Shown: positions 46,408 through 57,975, counted from the stretch's first letter. The stretch is 64,000 bases of DNA from Deroplatys truncata (GCA_030765065.1 CM060977.1:98845795-98909794), one strand, 5' to 3'. The notes: generated by a model from the letters alone, not told the origin. Made by a program: numbers and translations.

Positions 46408-47784
46408 CATTCCTTTAGTCTGACGTCAGAGCTAGTCGTTGCCATGGAGATCGTCATCTTGCTTTCTAAACCACTTTCATTTCTACAGCGGTTTTGGAAG
46501 TCTTTCATATAACTAATAATGTTTAGTGTAATTGCGTTGTAATATATTACTTTCAGTTACTTTGGGCAGAGGCAAGGTGTTTCGAATAGTTGAAGCAGGT
46601 CCAAGAGCATTTCTCTCGCATTTGTTATGTGTTTTGTTCCTGACTGCAAAACTATATTGAACTTCAGTTTAAAAACTCCCTAGATAATTCCCCCCTTTTT
46701 TAATAAGATGATAATTCAACCTGACTTAAGTCTTTATACTTCCAATAGAATTTAATTACACGACATTTTCTTAGAGCTACAATTACTTCTATTCATTAAT
46801 TACATGTTTAAGCAAGTATGCATTGCTCAACTTACAGTTCAGGTATTGAGGTTAAGTTAGGTGTGGTTTAATAATAATATAACGAAAAAACTCACTTTTG
46901 AAGAACCACCTGGTTTCACAGATACTCTCTTTATACTTTGTTACATTATGTACCAACCTTGATTGTATTACATTACACTGTATACTTTATTATGTCATCT
47001 AACACCCTTGGTTTTGTTTATTACAGCTTTGGCAAACAATAAACATGCACGCAAAAAGCTATTTTTATTTTTTTCGTCGAAATTTGGCATTTACTCTACA
47101 AAAAGAACAGCTCAAATTGATATGCTTTTAATACATTTAAATACGTTAAGCAAAATTCCTCACCGGGGCATAAAATAAAGTTTCACCCCATGGACATTTA
47201 TCCCAAACATATGCAACTGTGAGGTTAGTTCGATATGGGCTCTACGCTTTTATGTTGTTTATGGGTACTAAAACATTTACATAATACTACTCACTTTCAT
47301 TTGTAGGACAAAATATATGAAAGTATTTCTTAGTTATGCTACATTGTAAGATTTATTTTTCATGCTGGCTTGAACTGTACTCGCAAATAGGAAATTTCTC
47401 GATCATATATCACGGCTAAGACGTGATTAAACTCAACAGCATCTTTACCTTTCTTTACCAGTCTCGATTCGTCTTCAAACTATGCTATTATTTCACTCAG
47501 TTTCACAACCATGTTATAGCGTAATGCTCACTTAAGGCGAGTATGTTTACAACTATAATTATTTAATAGCTATTAACGCTAATAATAACCTCTACACGGT
47601 GTAAGTATAACTGTATTCCTAACAATAATATTTATCTAGGATTGATAAATAATTAATGTATACTTTTCAAAATAACATTCTCCCAAAGCAGTAGACAAAT
47701 ATACAACACAAACTGAATAGCAACCAGTTGTTTGGAAAGAGAGATAGCCTCCTAGCAACGGCTCACGTCATCACTAATGGAGTC
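46408..47784. mobile_element. 1.38-kb TIR DNA transposon, non-coding
   Basis: Precisely delimited by the broken family H copy. TATA stands on both sides (46404-46407, 47785-47788). The inverted ends read CATTCCTTTAGTCTGACGTC against GACTCCATTAGTGATGACGT as the complement of 47765-47784, followed by a common CGTTGCC/CGTTGC block. No transposase motif inside, so non-autonomous. The superfamily is not assigned; a TA or TATA duplication narrows it. Confidence 0.8.
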
Positions 47785-48489
47785 TATAGATACAAAGAGA
47801 ACAGCGATAGTTAAAATGTTTAAGAACTGGACGCTATACGCTGCCTGAAAATTCCATATTGTTACTATGACATCGCGAGAAACAACAGACAGGACTTAGA
47901 ATTCCTATATATTAATCAATACGGATATCTTGTAAATGACTAACGCCACAAAAAATTATTTGAAATAAGTTGCATGTTTTAAAAGTATTTACATTTTTTG
48001 TGTAGCAGGTTATTGTGTATCGCTTAACTTTTTCGAGTTATACAAACTATACAACATTCACAGCCTATCTCCATAAAATTCAATATACCCATATATTTTA
48101 TTTTTCATGTAAATATCCTTGATGTATAGTATTTTAATCAAAATCGTTTGAGACATTTTTGAGGAAATAAAACATTTCGATAACTATTCCAGTTAGGGTG
48201 GGATAATTTTCTTGTAAATCCTCGTGTTCGATACTGAACCTAAATACCAAGTTTGGTATTTGTCCAACTTTTCCTTTTGGAGTTATGCTGTCCACAGGTA
48301 CATACACAGACACATGGACAACACACAGACACTCACACGACCTTTCTCGAAAATTCTGTTTTTGTTATGATTTGGGGGGATTCAGGGGCTTCACAACATG
48401 TATTTACGGTTAAATTTCGATATAGACTTTTTGGATAGAATGCAATACCTTCTCTTAATTACTGTGTACGCGGTAGAGAATGTGAAAGG
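47785..48489 (+). mobile_element. Family H copy, B-type, 3' part
   Basis: Continues with GATACAAAGAGAACAGCGAT and AAGAACTGGACGCTATACGC. The CA-rich tract is at 48300-48340, and the end is GCGGTAGAGAATGTGA at about 48486. Confidence 0.87.
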
Positions 48490-48721
48490 TATTTGTTTGA
48501 AAATTTAAACCAATAGCAAAGGATATTTCAGAAATGGTTAATTAAGTAAATAATTTTACTTGACATATATTGTATCCTTTAACGAGGTCTACATTTGTTG
48601 TTTAGTAACATCTCTACGGTTTACTAGTTATACAAAATACATTCAGAATGAAGTAGACTTCTTAGGTTATTCATATAAAACTCAAGATCTACATTTTATT
48701 TATAATAAAATATCTTACATG
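48490..48721 (+). mobile_element. Family H copy, middle part
   Basis: GGATATTTCAGAAATGGTTA to AAATATCTTACATG at 48721, where a Tc1-like element is inserted. The 3' part of apparently the same copy resumes at 52230. Confidence 0.75.
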
Positions 48722-48954
48722 TATACTGGGAGTCCGGGAAAAAGTTTCCAATATTTACAGAGGATGTACTATGCAACAAAGGAAGAAAAATAGCTCCAAG
48801 AAATATTAGTCGTAAACTTAATATCTACTAAAGTATTGTCTATTACACTATCATCAATGATTAGTATGTGTTTCATCTACTCTTTATACTAGGTGCTTGA
48901 TGTGGTTGCCATCTAATGCAACGAGCCTTCCATCCTGAAATCACGCATTCTTTG

Positions 48955-49090
48955 GAACATTCTGGTTGTTTGAGGATTGCGTCACAGACATGTAACATGC
49001 GTATGCACGTCATTTATGGGGACTGCATACATCGTGGTCTTTAACTGTCCCCCAAAGCCAAAAATCTAAAGAGTTAAGGTCAGAGAACGG
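48955..49090 (-). pseudogene. Transposase, third catalytic region
   Basis: Minus strand from 49090: APFSDLNSLDFWLWGTVKDH. This matches the SPDLNPLDFFLWGxxK block that carries the last catalytic aspartate of this DDE_3 type. Decay follows. Confidence 0.72.
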
Positions 49091-50945
49091 TGCGGCAGTA
49101 CCGCCTACTCATTCAGATGCCCGCAGCTTGCGGCTTACCTTTCTGCAGCCTCCGCATAGACACTGGATGTTTCTTGTGGTCTGCCTCTCTGCATCTGGAT
49201 TTTGATGTCGCGGTCACCTGTTTCTACTCTCTATCCTCAGCTAGCTGTAGTAATTACAGGAAGATGTGTAAGAGCGGGGACTTTTCCTCAGTAATTGAAA
49301 CGTGGATCTCGGGTGTGGTAACGGAGTAAAATAAACTTGCTTCAGCTTCGAGAGGATAAGACCACTTTTCTTTATTTGTCACTTTTAGTAATTCACAACA
49401 CTGATCACTCTGCAGCCGTTAAAACACTGCCCATTGTTGAAGCGCCACGTTAATACGATGTGGAGTTTGTACATTTTCAAATCCCTATACACATAGTGAC
49501 TCTTGTATGTATAGCTAACCCTGTTTTAATCCACGAACATTTAGCGCGATACCTCCTACTTATCCTCTGCCTGTGGTTTAGAAGCAGCTGTCCGATTTTT
49601 GTGTTAGCAAATCTATTTATTGTTACGGGCTTCTTGAGCTCATTGTCGCCGTTCACGGCGAATTATAATACAAAAGGACTATAGCTCTACACCTCGCTCA
49701 ACGAACAATATTTTTTATACCAGAGAAACATTGTAAAACTCACTTGGTGTATTCGGAACCACTTTTTCTACATCTAAAATATCTCTTCATGGGCAAAATT
49801 TTAACATAGCGCTTAAAATAACTCCATTAAACAATTTGTTACTCCTCTAATATTAGTAACACAAATACAAACATATATCATTAATCATTCTTCATAAGCT
49901 ACACAAGTAGGAAAAAAAATTCTGATGTGTTACACTTACATGACTTTCTCTACTGTTGTACAAACTGTTTTTATAAACTCTTATTCTCCATGTACTTCAT
50001 ATTAATCCAGATAAACATTTACAGAAACGATCTTTTGATATGCAAAGATAATTACATTTTACACATAACGAACAGTTCTAAAAATATTTGACTATGGCTT
50101 AATGCCTACTATGTTCCCCTTGTTTTGTTTTTGCAAGGGCAATATAAGCACAGATATATCTCTTAATAGCTGGTTGCTATGTGCAGCACCACTCTCTTTG
50201 CCACAGATTAATACTCTTTGCATATCCAAGACGAAAAAACGAATAACGAATTCCCATTTGAGAAAATAAGTATTGAAAAATTTAAGAGAATAACAAAGCA
50301 ATATCTCGAAAATGGTTCACTCAACAAAAAAAAATGTATATGATATAAATCATGTATTTTAACGCGGTCTGCATTTTTTGTGTAGTAAAATTTTGTCTAT
50401 CTCTTATGGTGTACCAGTTATGCAAAAGTCGTTCACAATGAAGAATACTTATGGAGACATTCTTAGAAAATTCGAGACATACATTTCATTTATCATGAAA
50501 ATATCTTAAACATATAATATTTTAATCAAAATCGTTAGAGCCATTTTTGAGGAAATTAAAATTTTCGAAAAATGTTCCATGTAAAGGGTAATCTGGGGTG
50601 GGGGGATTTTCTTGAAAACCTTCTTGTCGCATCTCTGGAAGATACTGAACCTAAATACCAAGTTTGGTGTTTATCTGACTGTTCGTTTCTGAGTTATGCT
50701 GTTCACAGACACACACACAAACGGACATGTTTCCAAAAATGCTTTTCTTGGATTCAGGGGGTCTCAAAACATGTATTTCCGGTGAAATCTCGGTATCGAA
50801 TTTTTGGGTGGAATACAATACTTCCCCTACTTACTATACGTAGTAGAGAAAGTAATAGTTATGCACAGCGTAACTTAATTTCACTAAGTACTAATGCCCC
50901 AAATTAAATGATTCCTTAGCTCGGACTTGTTGGCCTAGAGTTACC
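49091..50945. mobile_element. Insertion inside the Tc1-like transposase
   Basis: Separates HERWTGLGWPSR from APFSDLNSLDF, which are adjacent in the family. About 0.9 kb on the left (49091-49920) and 90 bp on the right (50855-50945) flank a family H copy. The host element of that copy is not recognised. Confidence 0.55.
49921..50854 (+). mobile_element. Family H copy, A-type, full length
   Basis: Begins exactly TCTGATGTGTTACACTTACA after an A run and ends TACTATACGTAGTAGAGAAA then GTA. Length 934 bp with the extra block at 50110-50210. One of the best-preserved copies. Confidence 0.94.
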
Positions 50946-51240
50946 GTTTCAACGGGAGGGCCATCCCAAACCAGTCCATCGCTCATGAAAGACTCTTGTT
51001 AGCTGTCGCCTAACCCTATGATGAAAATGGACCGATGCCCCGGTCCACAAAAGGACACGAAAACAAAAGTTACAGTGACGCAGTGTCACAACAAAACATG
51101 CGCCATTTGAGCACCACCGCATACCAGATGTAGATAACACATCTGTCTGATAGAGCAATACGTATGTAATGGAGTACTGTATGTTGACTTCTCTTGTGTT
51201 CTGTTCTTGCTCGATATCGTATACCATATGAAAGCACAAT
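50946..51240 (-). pseudogene. Transposase, region before the third catalytic block
   Basis: Minus strand reads LWTGASVHFHHRVRRQLTRV, then FHERWTGLGWPSR. This corresponds to the V-R-x-x-L-x-x-x-F-x-x-RWIGRGGP stretch of the same family. The upstream 55 residues of the open frame show no match. Confidence 0.68.
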
Positions 51241-51458
51241 GTGCTGCACAGTAAGAAACCTCTATGTAAAATGAGTTATTCGTGTCATGCCAAAGTACTC
51301 GGAGTGCAAAATATGCTCCTCGTATAAAATAAGACCATATCTCAGAAGATATGTATTAGGTTTTGCGACCAATTTTTATAGCTACTGTTTTTCTTCTTTT
51401 GTTGCATACTACTCCTCTGTAAATATTGGAACCTTTTTTTTTCCGGACACCTGGCATA

Positions 51459-52229
51459 TATAGTCACGGTGCATTTTCAGTAGAATTATTATAGTAATTA
51501 ATGTATAACTTTTGGCCATACAATTATAAATTTTTAAACCCAGAACATAAAGCTACCACACGGTATACAAGCGGCGAGTCACAAAAGTCACTGTGTCAGA
51601 CCTTAGCGTAATGATCGGAAAATCGCTGAGTTGCGGTCAGTAGTTAACCTATCGAGCGACGTATTGCCCGAGTGTTCCGATTTTGCTTTAAAAACCGTCG
51701 GTTTTGGTCACTCGGGGATTCTTCTCGTGTTGCCGCGAGAGCCTGCGTCACTTGGTTTCTTGAAAACCCACGTGTTACAAAGTTTCATTTTATCAGTGAT
51801 ACTGGTCAATCACTATGCTGCACCACCAGGTAAGTTCTTACATCTTGTAATTAATTTGTAACTTCCTTTGGTCCAGAGCCATGCTGGTTAATAAACTCTT
51901 TCTCACATCTTAGAAGCGAGACTTAGCATGTTTTAGTCTGGGTTCCCCCGGTCATACCTGCATCCCTATCTGTACCCCCTGGTAGGGTAAGCGTACCCGC
52001 ATGCTGTTTCACTTTTCGAGTTCCCTCTGAACCCTTTGTTATTTTCCCATCAGCGCAAAGGGCAGAGGACAGATTAGCAGGTAGCTGTCGGCTAAACTGG
52101 GGATCCTGGTTCTCAGCAAGTAGCCCCCTTACCACCCAAAAGGCAAGAGTTCAGATAGCAGCGCCCGGGCCCGGCTCACGGCGGGGTGTTTAACCTTGGA
52201 GTCGATGCGGCAGCGCACCACACCTATCA
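51459..52229. other. Unrecognised insertion-like segment
   Basis: It lies between the Tc1-like element and the resumed family H copy, so it is probably another inserted element. The part at 51925-52220 is GC-rich for this window, with a 70-codon minus-strand frame (51923-52135). AATAAA occurs at 51891-51896. No family recognised. Confidence 0.45.
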
Positions 52230-52485
52230 CTGTAGGGGTAGTCGTTGGGGAGTTGGGGGTATCTTCTTGAAAATATTTTTGTACCGTGTTTTAAAGATAT
52301 GGAACTTAAACATCAAGTTCGTATTTATCGAACATTAGTTTTAGAGTTGTACAGGTACACAAACACGGAACTTTTTCTAGAAATGCTTTGTTTTAAATCA
52401 GGGCGCCTCAAAGCATTTACTTCAGGTGAAATCTCTACATACAATACTACCTTTATGTACCACAGGTAAGACGTGGAGAAACTAA
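52230..52485 (+). mobile_element. Family H copy, 3' part, diverged
   Basis: GGGGTAGTCGTTGGGGAGTT to GGTAAGACGTGGAGAAACTA. In family order this follows the piece ending at 48721, with a short middle block lost. Confidence 0.65.
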
Positions 52486-52696
52486 ACTGCCGTAATATCT
52501 TAACACTAAAATATAAAATAATACTAAATAATAAATAGAATCATAGGCTCTAATATGAACGGAACTCATGCCAATATTTTATTAATTATTTCAAACCAAC
52601 TCCTACTTCCTTTGTTTCCATTATGCACCGTAGTCAAAAAATGAAAAGTTTACAATTTGAACAAAGCTGCATGTAAGTATACCCCCCCCCAAAGAA

Positions 52697-52745
52697 AAAT
52701 CACGTCATTTCCATGACTTTCCCTCCTGGTTCTTCTTAAAGGTTT
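52697..52745 (+). mobile_element. Family H 5' tip, C-type
   Basis: CATTTCCATGACTTTCCCTC, then broken by a SINE S2. The preceding bases include nine C (52682-52690). Confidence 0.5.
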
Positions 52746-52764
52746 TAGGTTATAGGCTGTTAAA

Positions 52765-53200
52765 CGTAGGGAGACACCTCAGCACCGCAACCTATACAGA
52801 CATATTGTGTCTACCATCTCCCAGGAGGAAGGGATGAAATGAAGGAACCACAGGAGGCTACAGGCCATATGCAGACAGGCCACAGAGACGGCCAGATGTC
52901 ACTAACATTTCCATGACCCGTGTTGTCACCGCCGGAGCCGCTGAGAGAGGGCGATGAACGAGCCACTAGTCGAGCATCCCTCTGGTGTTGACGGGGAGTG
53001 TCCTTTACAGCGAACATGCAGCCGTGCCATCTGTCCAGCACTGCCATACACCACGAGACTAAGAAGCACAACTGAAAGATGAGAAGCAAACGAAATGAAA
53101 GGGGAATGATGGAAAGGAGATCGTGGTAGAGACGAAACCACCCTAGCATTCCCTGTCAACCCCAGAGAAACCACGAATACCCTAGGCTAAAGCAAATCGC
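52765..53200 (-). mobile_element. Long tRNA-derived SINE, family S2
   Basis: Minus-strand copy. The core complement of CCACCCTAGCATTCCCTGTC (53137-53156) corresponds to the family block with AGGCGAATGCTGGG, here diverged. The body from 52800 to 53060 is GC-rich. The open frames on the minus strand (52811-53174) lie in it and have no motif. Confidence 0.65.
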
Positions 53201-53202
53201 TG

Positions 53203-53935
53203 TATGATGGCTTTGAAATTCCGTGTTCCTTGCATGTCCACGAGAAGAAACGATTAACGACTTATCACTTGAAAAACAGATGTGTTACATTCATACGTCT
53301 TTCTTTATCCACTTTTGTTTACTTTTATACAGCGTCTATAAACTTTTCTTCTATCTACTTCAAGTTAATTGAAATAACAGCTACATAATACATTTCGTTT
53401 AAATACACAGAGATCAGCGATAGTCAAATGTTTAAGAACTGGACACTATATGCTGGCCTTAAAATTCTGTTCTCTTTGCCTGCAATCGCAATAAACAACT
53501 GAATAGCAAAGTGACTTAAAACTGACAATAATATTAAATAATGCAAAACAATAATAGCAGATAACTCTGAAATGGCTCATACCACGAAAAAGCAATTTGG
53601 AACAAATTGTGTGTTAAAGAGATCTAAATACTGGTGTAGTATGTCTTTGTCTATATCTTATGGGTTACCACTATAAAATTAGTACAAAATCCTTCCAAAT
53701 GAACAGAACCTCATGTGTTATTCATTTTCTTTCCAGAAAATTAGATAATAAGCTTTAGCTATATTGTAAATATCTTAAATATAGGGTGGTTTAATTAAAT
53801 TCATTAATGCTATTTTTGCGAAAATCAAAATTACAAAAGGGCAGTTTAAGGAACGAGATTTTCTTGGAAATGCTCGTGTGGTATCTTTGGAAGGTATTGA
53901 ATTAAATACCAGTTTGGTATTTATCTGACGGTGAT
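53203..53935 (+). mobile_element. Family H, C-type scrap plus B-type copy truncated at 3'
   Basis: GATGGCTTTGAAATTCCGTG (53207) continues the C-type copy interrupted by the SINE. At 53278 a new 5' end begins (GATGTGTTACATTCATACGT). It runs through AAGAACTGGACACTATATGC and stops at TGGTATTTATCTGACGGT. Confidence 0.75.
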
Positions 53936-54027
53936 GTCAGGCCAATAAGGGTGCATTACTGTTTCAGGAGAATGCCTTTGAGATTAAACTGTAATATGAT
54001 ACTACTAGTACTTAGTTTTTAATTTTC

Positions 54028-54808
54028 TTTGACTTGCTCTACTGCTCACCTATACTAAGTAGAGGAACATTTTGATATCGAAATTCCCCAGAAATACACG
54101 TTTTGAGGTCACCTGAATCCAATAAAGTATTTTTAGAAAAAGGTCCCTGTGTGTCGGTTATATTTTAAGTTCAGCATCTTCCAAAGACGGACAGGAACAG
54201 CCCCCACCTCAAACTACCCTTTACATGAAATGAGTTTTAGAAAACGATGGTTTTATTAAAAATGGCTCTAAGGCTTTTGATTAAAATGACACAAACCTAA
54301 GTCATTTAAAATTACATGCATATCTGGAATTTTTTCTGAGATCAATGTTAGAAGTTCTCTTTATTTTGACTGACTTTTGCATAACTGTAAACCGCAAGAG
54401 ATGGACAAAATCTTACCATAAAAATGTACTTCCCTTTAATGCAAACAATCTATGTCAATTTTATTTCTGTTTCCCCTTCTTTATTTTTAGGTTAAATTTT
54501 TTCGAGATATTTCTTGTTATTGTTTGAACTTTTACAAACCTTTTCGCAAGTAGGAAGTCGTTATTTTTTTTCTATTGGTCGGAAATGAGATAGGAACTTC
54601 AAAGCCATCTCAAAGTGACCAGGTCTTAATAAATTTTACTATCGATTAAATATACTGAATTCACCTATTTCGAATGTACCCTCAAGGAAATATGTAATAA
54701 ATTAATTTCTGCAAAAGTTTATCTCGATTAATGTGAAATGATTAGAAGAACAAGCGTTTGTAAGAATAGTTTGAAGAATGAGTAGAGAAAGTCATGTGAA
54801 TGTAACAT
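54028..54808 (-). mobile_element. Family H copy, C-type
   Basis: GACTTGCTCTACTGCTCACC to AGTAGAGAAAGTCATGTGAA, then TGTAACATATGAG. The CA tract is nearly gone. C-type 5' half (CTTCAAAGCCATCTCAAAGT). Confidence 0.82.
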
Positions 54809-55287
54809 ATGAGCTTTTGTTTACATAGTGATATTATTTTTGCATTCTGCGTGGAATTTTTAATCAGCTCATATATGGGCATCATTATATTTTCGTTAAT
54901 TTTCTGAACTATTTGAAACCAACATACTGGATTCCTTTGTTTTAAGCTTTAATATAAGTTATGTTTATATTCTACTTCTCAGTTGTATTTAAACAGTATA
55001 TTTTTGTTCACTTATGGATGATCTTCATCCAGCGGCCTATTTGCTTGTAATATAGCCTCCAATAATTGTTCGGCAACGTCCATCAAAGACCTGTTGCTGA
55101 GCATTTATATGCTAATTATGTTATTGTCAATGCATATGCAAAATATCTGCTTATCCTCCATCCAGTACATTAGACCTGTAATCTACGAGGTGCGGATGCT
55201 TGGCTTGCATGGCATCTATCTATCGTGAGTGCGATTACCACTTAATAACCGATAATAATTTATATGGGCATTAAACCTAAATGTTGG
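54809..55287. other. No gene recognised
   Basis: AT-rich; nothing supported. Confidence 0.5.
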
Positions 55288-55639
55288 CTTTTACTTTCTG
55301 TTCAACATATCTAAAGTAAGCAGAGGTGCTATTGCATTCCACCAAAAAAAAATTGATACAGAGAGTCTGTACATTAAATAACAGCTTTTACAAAATCTTA
55401 CGAGTTGCATTCACGTGGCTTTCTCTACCAATTTCCTTATCGGTCTGAATTTTTTAGTACACTTTTTAAAGTGCTGTTTGTATTCAGTTGTTTCTCACGA
55501 TGTTACGTATCGAGTATGGAATTTCAAGGCCTGAATATAGTCACTCGCTTTTAAGCATTTAATTACCACTTCGGTTCTATTTTACCTACAACAAAATGCA
55601 TAATAACGCAACTCTACAAGATTTATCTCGATTAACATG
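55288..55639 (-). mobile_element. Family H pieces, rearranged
   Basis: A 3' end in reverse (TTTTACTTTCTGTTCAACAT, 55289-55380), then a forward 5' tip (GAGTTGCATTCACGTGGCTT at about 55402). Then the reverse C-type 5' half begins (55445-55639) and runs to GATTAACATG, where a mariner is inserted. Confidence 0.65.
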
Positions 55640-56300
55640 CGAAGGTATGTCAATAAGTACCCGCACAGCATTTTTAGTTTTTTGTAGGTTGGCTGTATTG
55701 GTTTGTGCGCGCGCATGTCGACATGTTGTTCCTTTGTCTCCGCTTGTGGAACGTTGCATTGTTGCATAATAAACATTGCTGCGCTCCTCACCGTTTACAC
55801 CAAAGAGGAACAGCGGGCGGTTATCCGTTTTTTGTCGTCTGAAGTTGTGCCAGGAGAAAAAAATCCATCGAAGACTTATCGCACAATATGGGGGCAGAGT
55901 CTACCCCGACGAAACGTGTACGAATGGATTGAAACGTTCAAAAATGGTCGGACAACTGTGAAGGACGAGGAAAGAGCAGGGTTGAGCAAGTCCGTATCCT
56001 GATTCAGAGAACTGAAGATTGACTGTCGATAAAGTGGCAAACCATTGCTTTTATTGGTTCACTTAAAAATGCCTTAAGGGGCCGTCGCTTCATTACAGAC
56101 CAAGAAGTGAAGGAAGCGGTGTGTACATGGCTTGCTAATCAGACAAAACATTGAGGACATCAGAAAGCTTGTGCAACAACGGACCATGTACATTAAGAAG
56201 CAAGGGGACCACGTTGAAAAATTAGGTAATTGTAAGTTTCTATTGTTGTTATAATGAATTTAAAAATTTATGTGCGGATACTTATTGACCTGCCCTCGTA
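55640..56300 (+). mobile_element. Internally deleted mariner, 660 bp
   Basis: Inverted ends read CGAAGGTATGTCAATAAGTA (55640-55659) against, as complement of 56281-56300, TACGAGGGCAGGTCAATAAG, then TATCCGCACA. It carries the first and last coding parts of a transposase and lacks the catalytic middle, the typical make-up of mariner deletion derivatives. Confidence 0.85.
55795..56225 (+). pseudogene. Mariner transposase, N- and C-terminal parts fused
   Basis: 55795-56002 reads YTKEEQRAVIRFLSSEVVPG, then NVYEWIETFKNGRTTVKDEE and RAGLSKS (helix-turn-helix half). After a break, 56070-56220 reads LRGRRFITDQEVKEAVCTWL, then a frame change and IRKLVQQRTMYIKKQGDHVE, the C-terminal end. The motifs DETW, HDN and SPDLAPSD are absent because of the internal deletion. 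Non-functional. Confidence 0.85.
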
Positions 56301-56372
56301 GTTTGTGGAAGTTGTATAGGCATAAACGATAGTGAGTAGAGACAGTCAAGTGAATACAACACATCCGGTTTC
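56301..56372 (-). mobile_element. Family H copy, 5' end
   Basis: GTGAGTAGAGACAGTCAAGT, then ACACATCCGG. Continues the C-type copy interrupted by the mariner. Confidence 0.7.
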
Positions 56373-56377
56373 TGTAC

Positions 56378-56529
56378 ATTTTCTACTACTTGCTTACGTA
56401 AGTAGAGGACGTATTGCACATATGCCAAAATTGCACCAAAAGTACACGTTCTGAAGCTTCATGAATTTCAAAGGAAGAATTTTTAGAAAATGGTCGATGC
56501 ATATGCGTCTATGAACAGCATAACTCAAA
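56378..56529 (-). mobile_element. Old family H copy, 3' part (target of nested copy)
   Basis: CATTTTCTACTACTTGCTTA to GAACAGCATAACTCAAAAA. It is broken here by the forward copy 56530-57396 and resumes at 57397. Confidence 0.85.
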
Positions 56530-57396
56530 AAGTCTTATGTGTTACACTCACATGAATTTCTCTACTCTTGTATAAACTATTTTTATAAAGGCTTATTCTC
56601 CATATGCTTCATGTTATCGAGATATGGAGATGTTAATCTTATTGCTAATTTTCTTATAGATACAAGGGGAATTTGTAAGCATTAAGCGATAGTCAAATAT
56701 TTAAAGAGCTGGTTGCTATGTGGAGTATTCCATTCTCTTTGCATTACCAGGACAAAAAAATGAATAACAAATTTAATTTGAGAAAAAGTATGGGAAAATT
56801 TAAGGGAATAACAAGCAATATCTCGAAAATGGTTCACTCAACAAAAAAATGTATATGACATAAATTGTGTATTGTAATGCGATCTACATTTTTGTGTAGT
56901 AAAATTTTGTCTATCCCTATGGTTTACCAGTTATGCAAAAGTCGTTCACAATGAAGAACACTTTTGGAGACATTCCCACAAAATTCGAGATATACATTTC
57001 ATTTGTCATGAAAATAGCTTAAACATATGATATTTTAATCAAAATCGTTATAGCCATTTTGGAGAAAATTGAAATTTTAGAAAAAAGGTTCCATGTAAAG
57101 GGTAATCTGGGTTAAGGGATTTTCTTGAAAACCTTCGTGTCGCATCTCTGGAAGATACTGAACCTAAATACCAAGTTTGGTGTTGAATCAACTGTTCGTT
57201 TCTGAGTTATGCTGTTCACAGACACACACACACACACATACACACACATATAGACACACACACGAACATGTTTCCAAAAATGCTTTTTTTGGATTCAGGG
57301 GGTATCAAAACATGTATTTCCCGTGAAATTTCGGTATCGAATTTTTGGGTGGAATACAATACTTCCCCTACTTACTATACGTAGTAGAGAAAGTAC
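56530..57396 (+). mobile_element. Young family H copy inside an old one
   Basis: Begins TCTTATGTGTTACACTCACA and ends ACGTAGTAGAGAAAGTA. A-type, with a CA tract at 57220-57262. The junctions on both sides can be aligned to the uninterrupted consensus. Confidence 0.93.
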
Positions 57397-57825
57397 AAAG
57401 AAAAGTGGGTTAAATACCAAATCTGGTATCTAAATTCAGCGTACTCTAAGAATGTCACAGGAGATTTTCAATAAAATCCACCAACTCCAAGCTACACTTA
57501 CTAGAAACATTCTCCTTATTTTGATTTTGTGATTTTATCAAAAGCAGCTTTAACGATTTTGATTATAACACTGTATATTTAAGATATTTTCATCACACAT
57601 GAAGTAATATAAACTTTGCATTTTCAGCTTTCGGGGCACAATCTGTGAACTCCCATTCTGAATGAATGAAATTTGTGCAACTGGTAAAGCGTAATAGATA
57701 CATAAAAACACTGCTGCTCAAAAATGTAGGACTGGTTTATGTGTAATAAACACTTCTGTAGCGCAAAACATTTCCAATATTGTTTGGTTATTAGTTCCAA
57801 TTGTGTGTGTTCCTTTGTATGCCAC
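57397..57825 (-). mobile_element. Old family H copy, continuation
   Basis: CAAAGAAAAGTGGGTTAAAT, then CCAAATCTGG, running to TTCCAATATTGTTTGG. The 5' third is missing. Confidence 0.8.
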
Positions 57826-57954
57826 CTTTAACATCTAAGGTCATTGGCTGCTTTGCCTTTTGAGCAATTCCTCATTGGTAATGATGTTCTCTCGTTTACT
57901 AATCTGTTAATATTTGAGTTTGTTTACGTTGAGTTTTCTTTATAAATATTAAAT

Positions 57955-57975
57955 TCACACACACACACACACAAA
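57955..57975. repeat. (AC)n microsatellite
   Basis: About ten AC units, here outside a recognisable family H copy. Confidence 0.85.

Larger units (their letters stand above)
48722..51458 (-). mobile_element. Tc1/mariner-type element with 75-bp TIRs, broken by a nested insertion
   Basis: TIRs are 48722-48795 and the complement of 51385-51458. The matching blocks are TCCAATATTTACAGAGGA (48748-48765) and its complement near 51410-51430, plus GTATGCAACAAAAGAAGAAA on the complement. The transposase is on the minus strand, in two pieces, at 50946-51240 and 48955-49090. A 1.85-kb stretch between them is foreign and itself contains a family H copy. Confidence 0.82.

Noticed and set aside
51631..51861. 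76-codon frame as a small gene
   Set aside because: No signal peptide, motif or splice-supported context; it lies in a probable inserted repeat.
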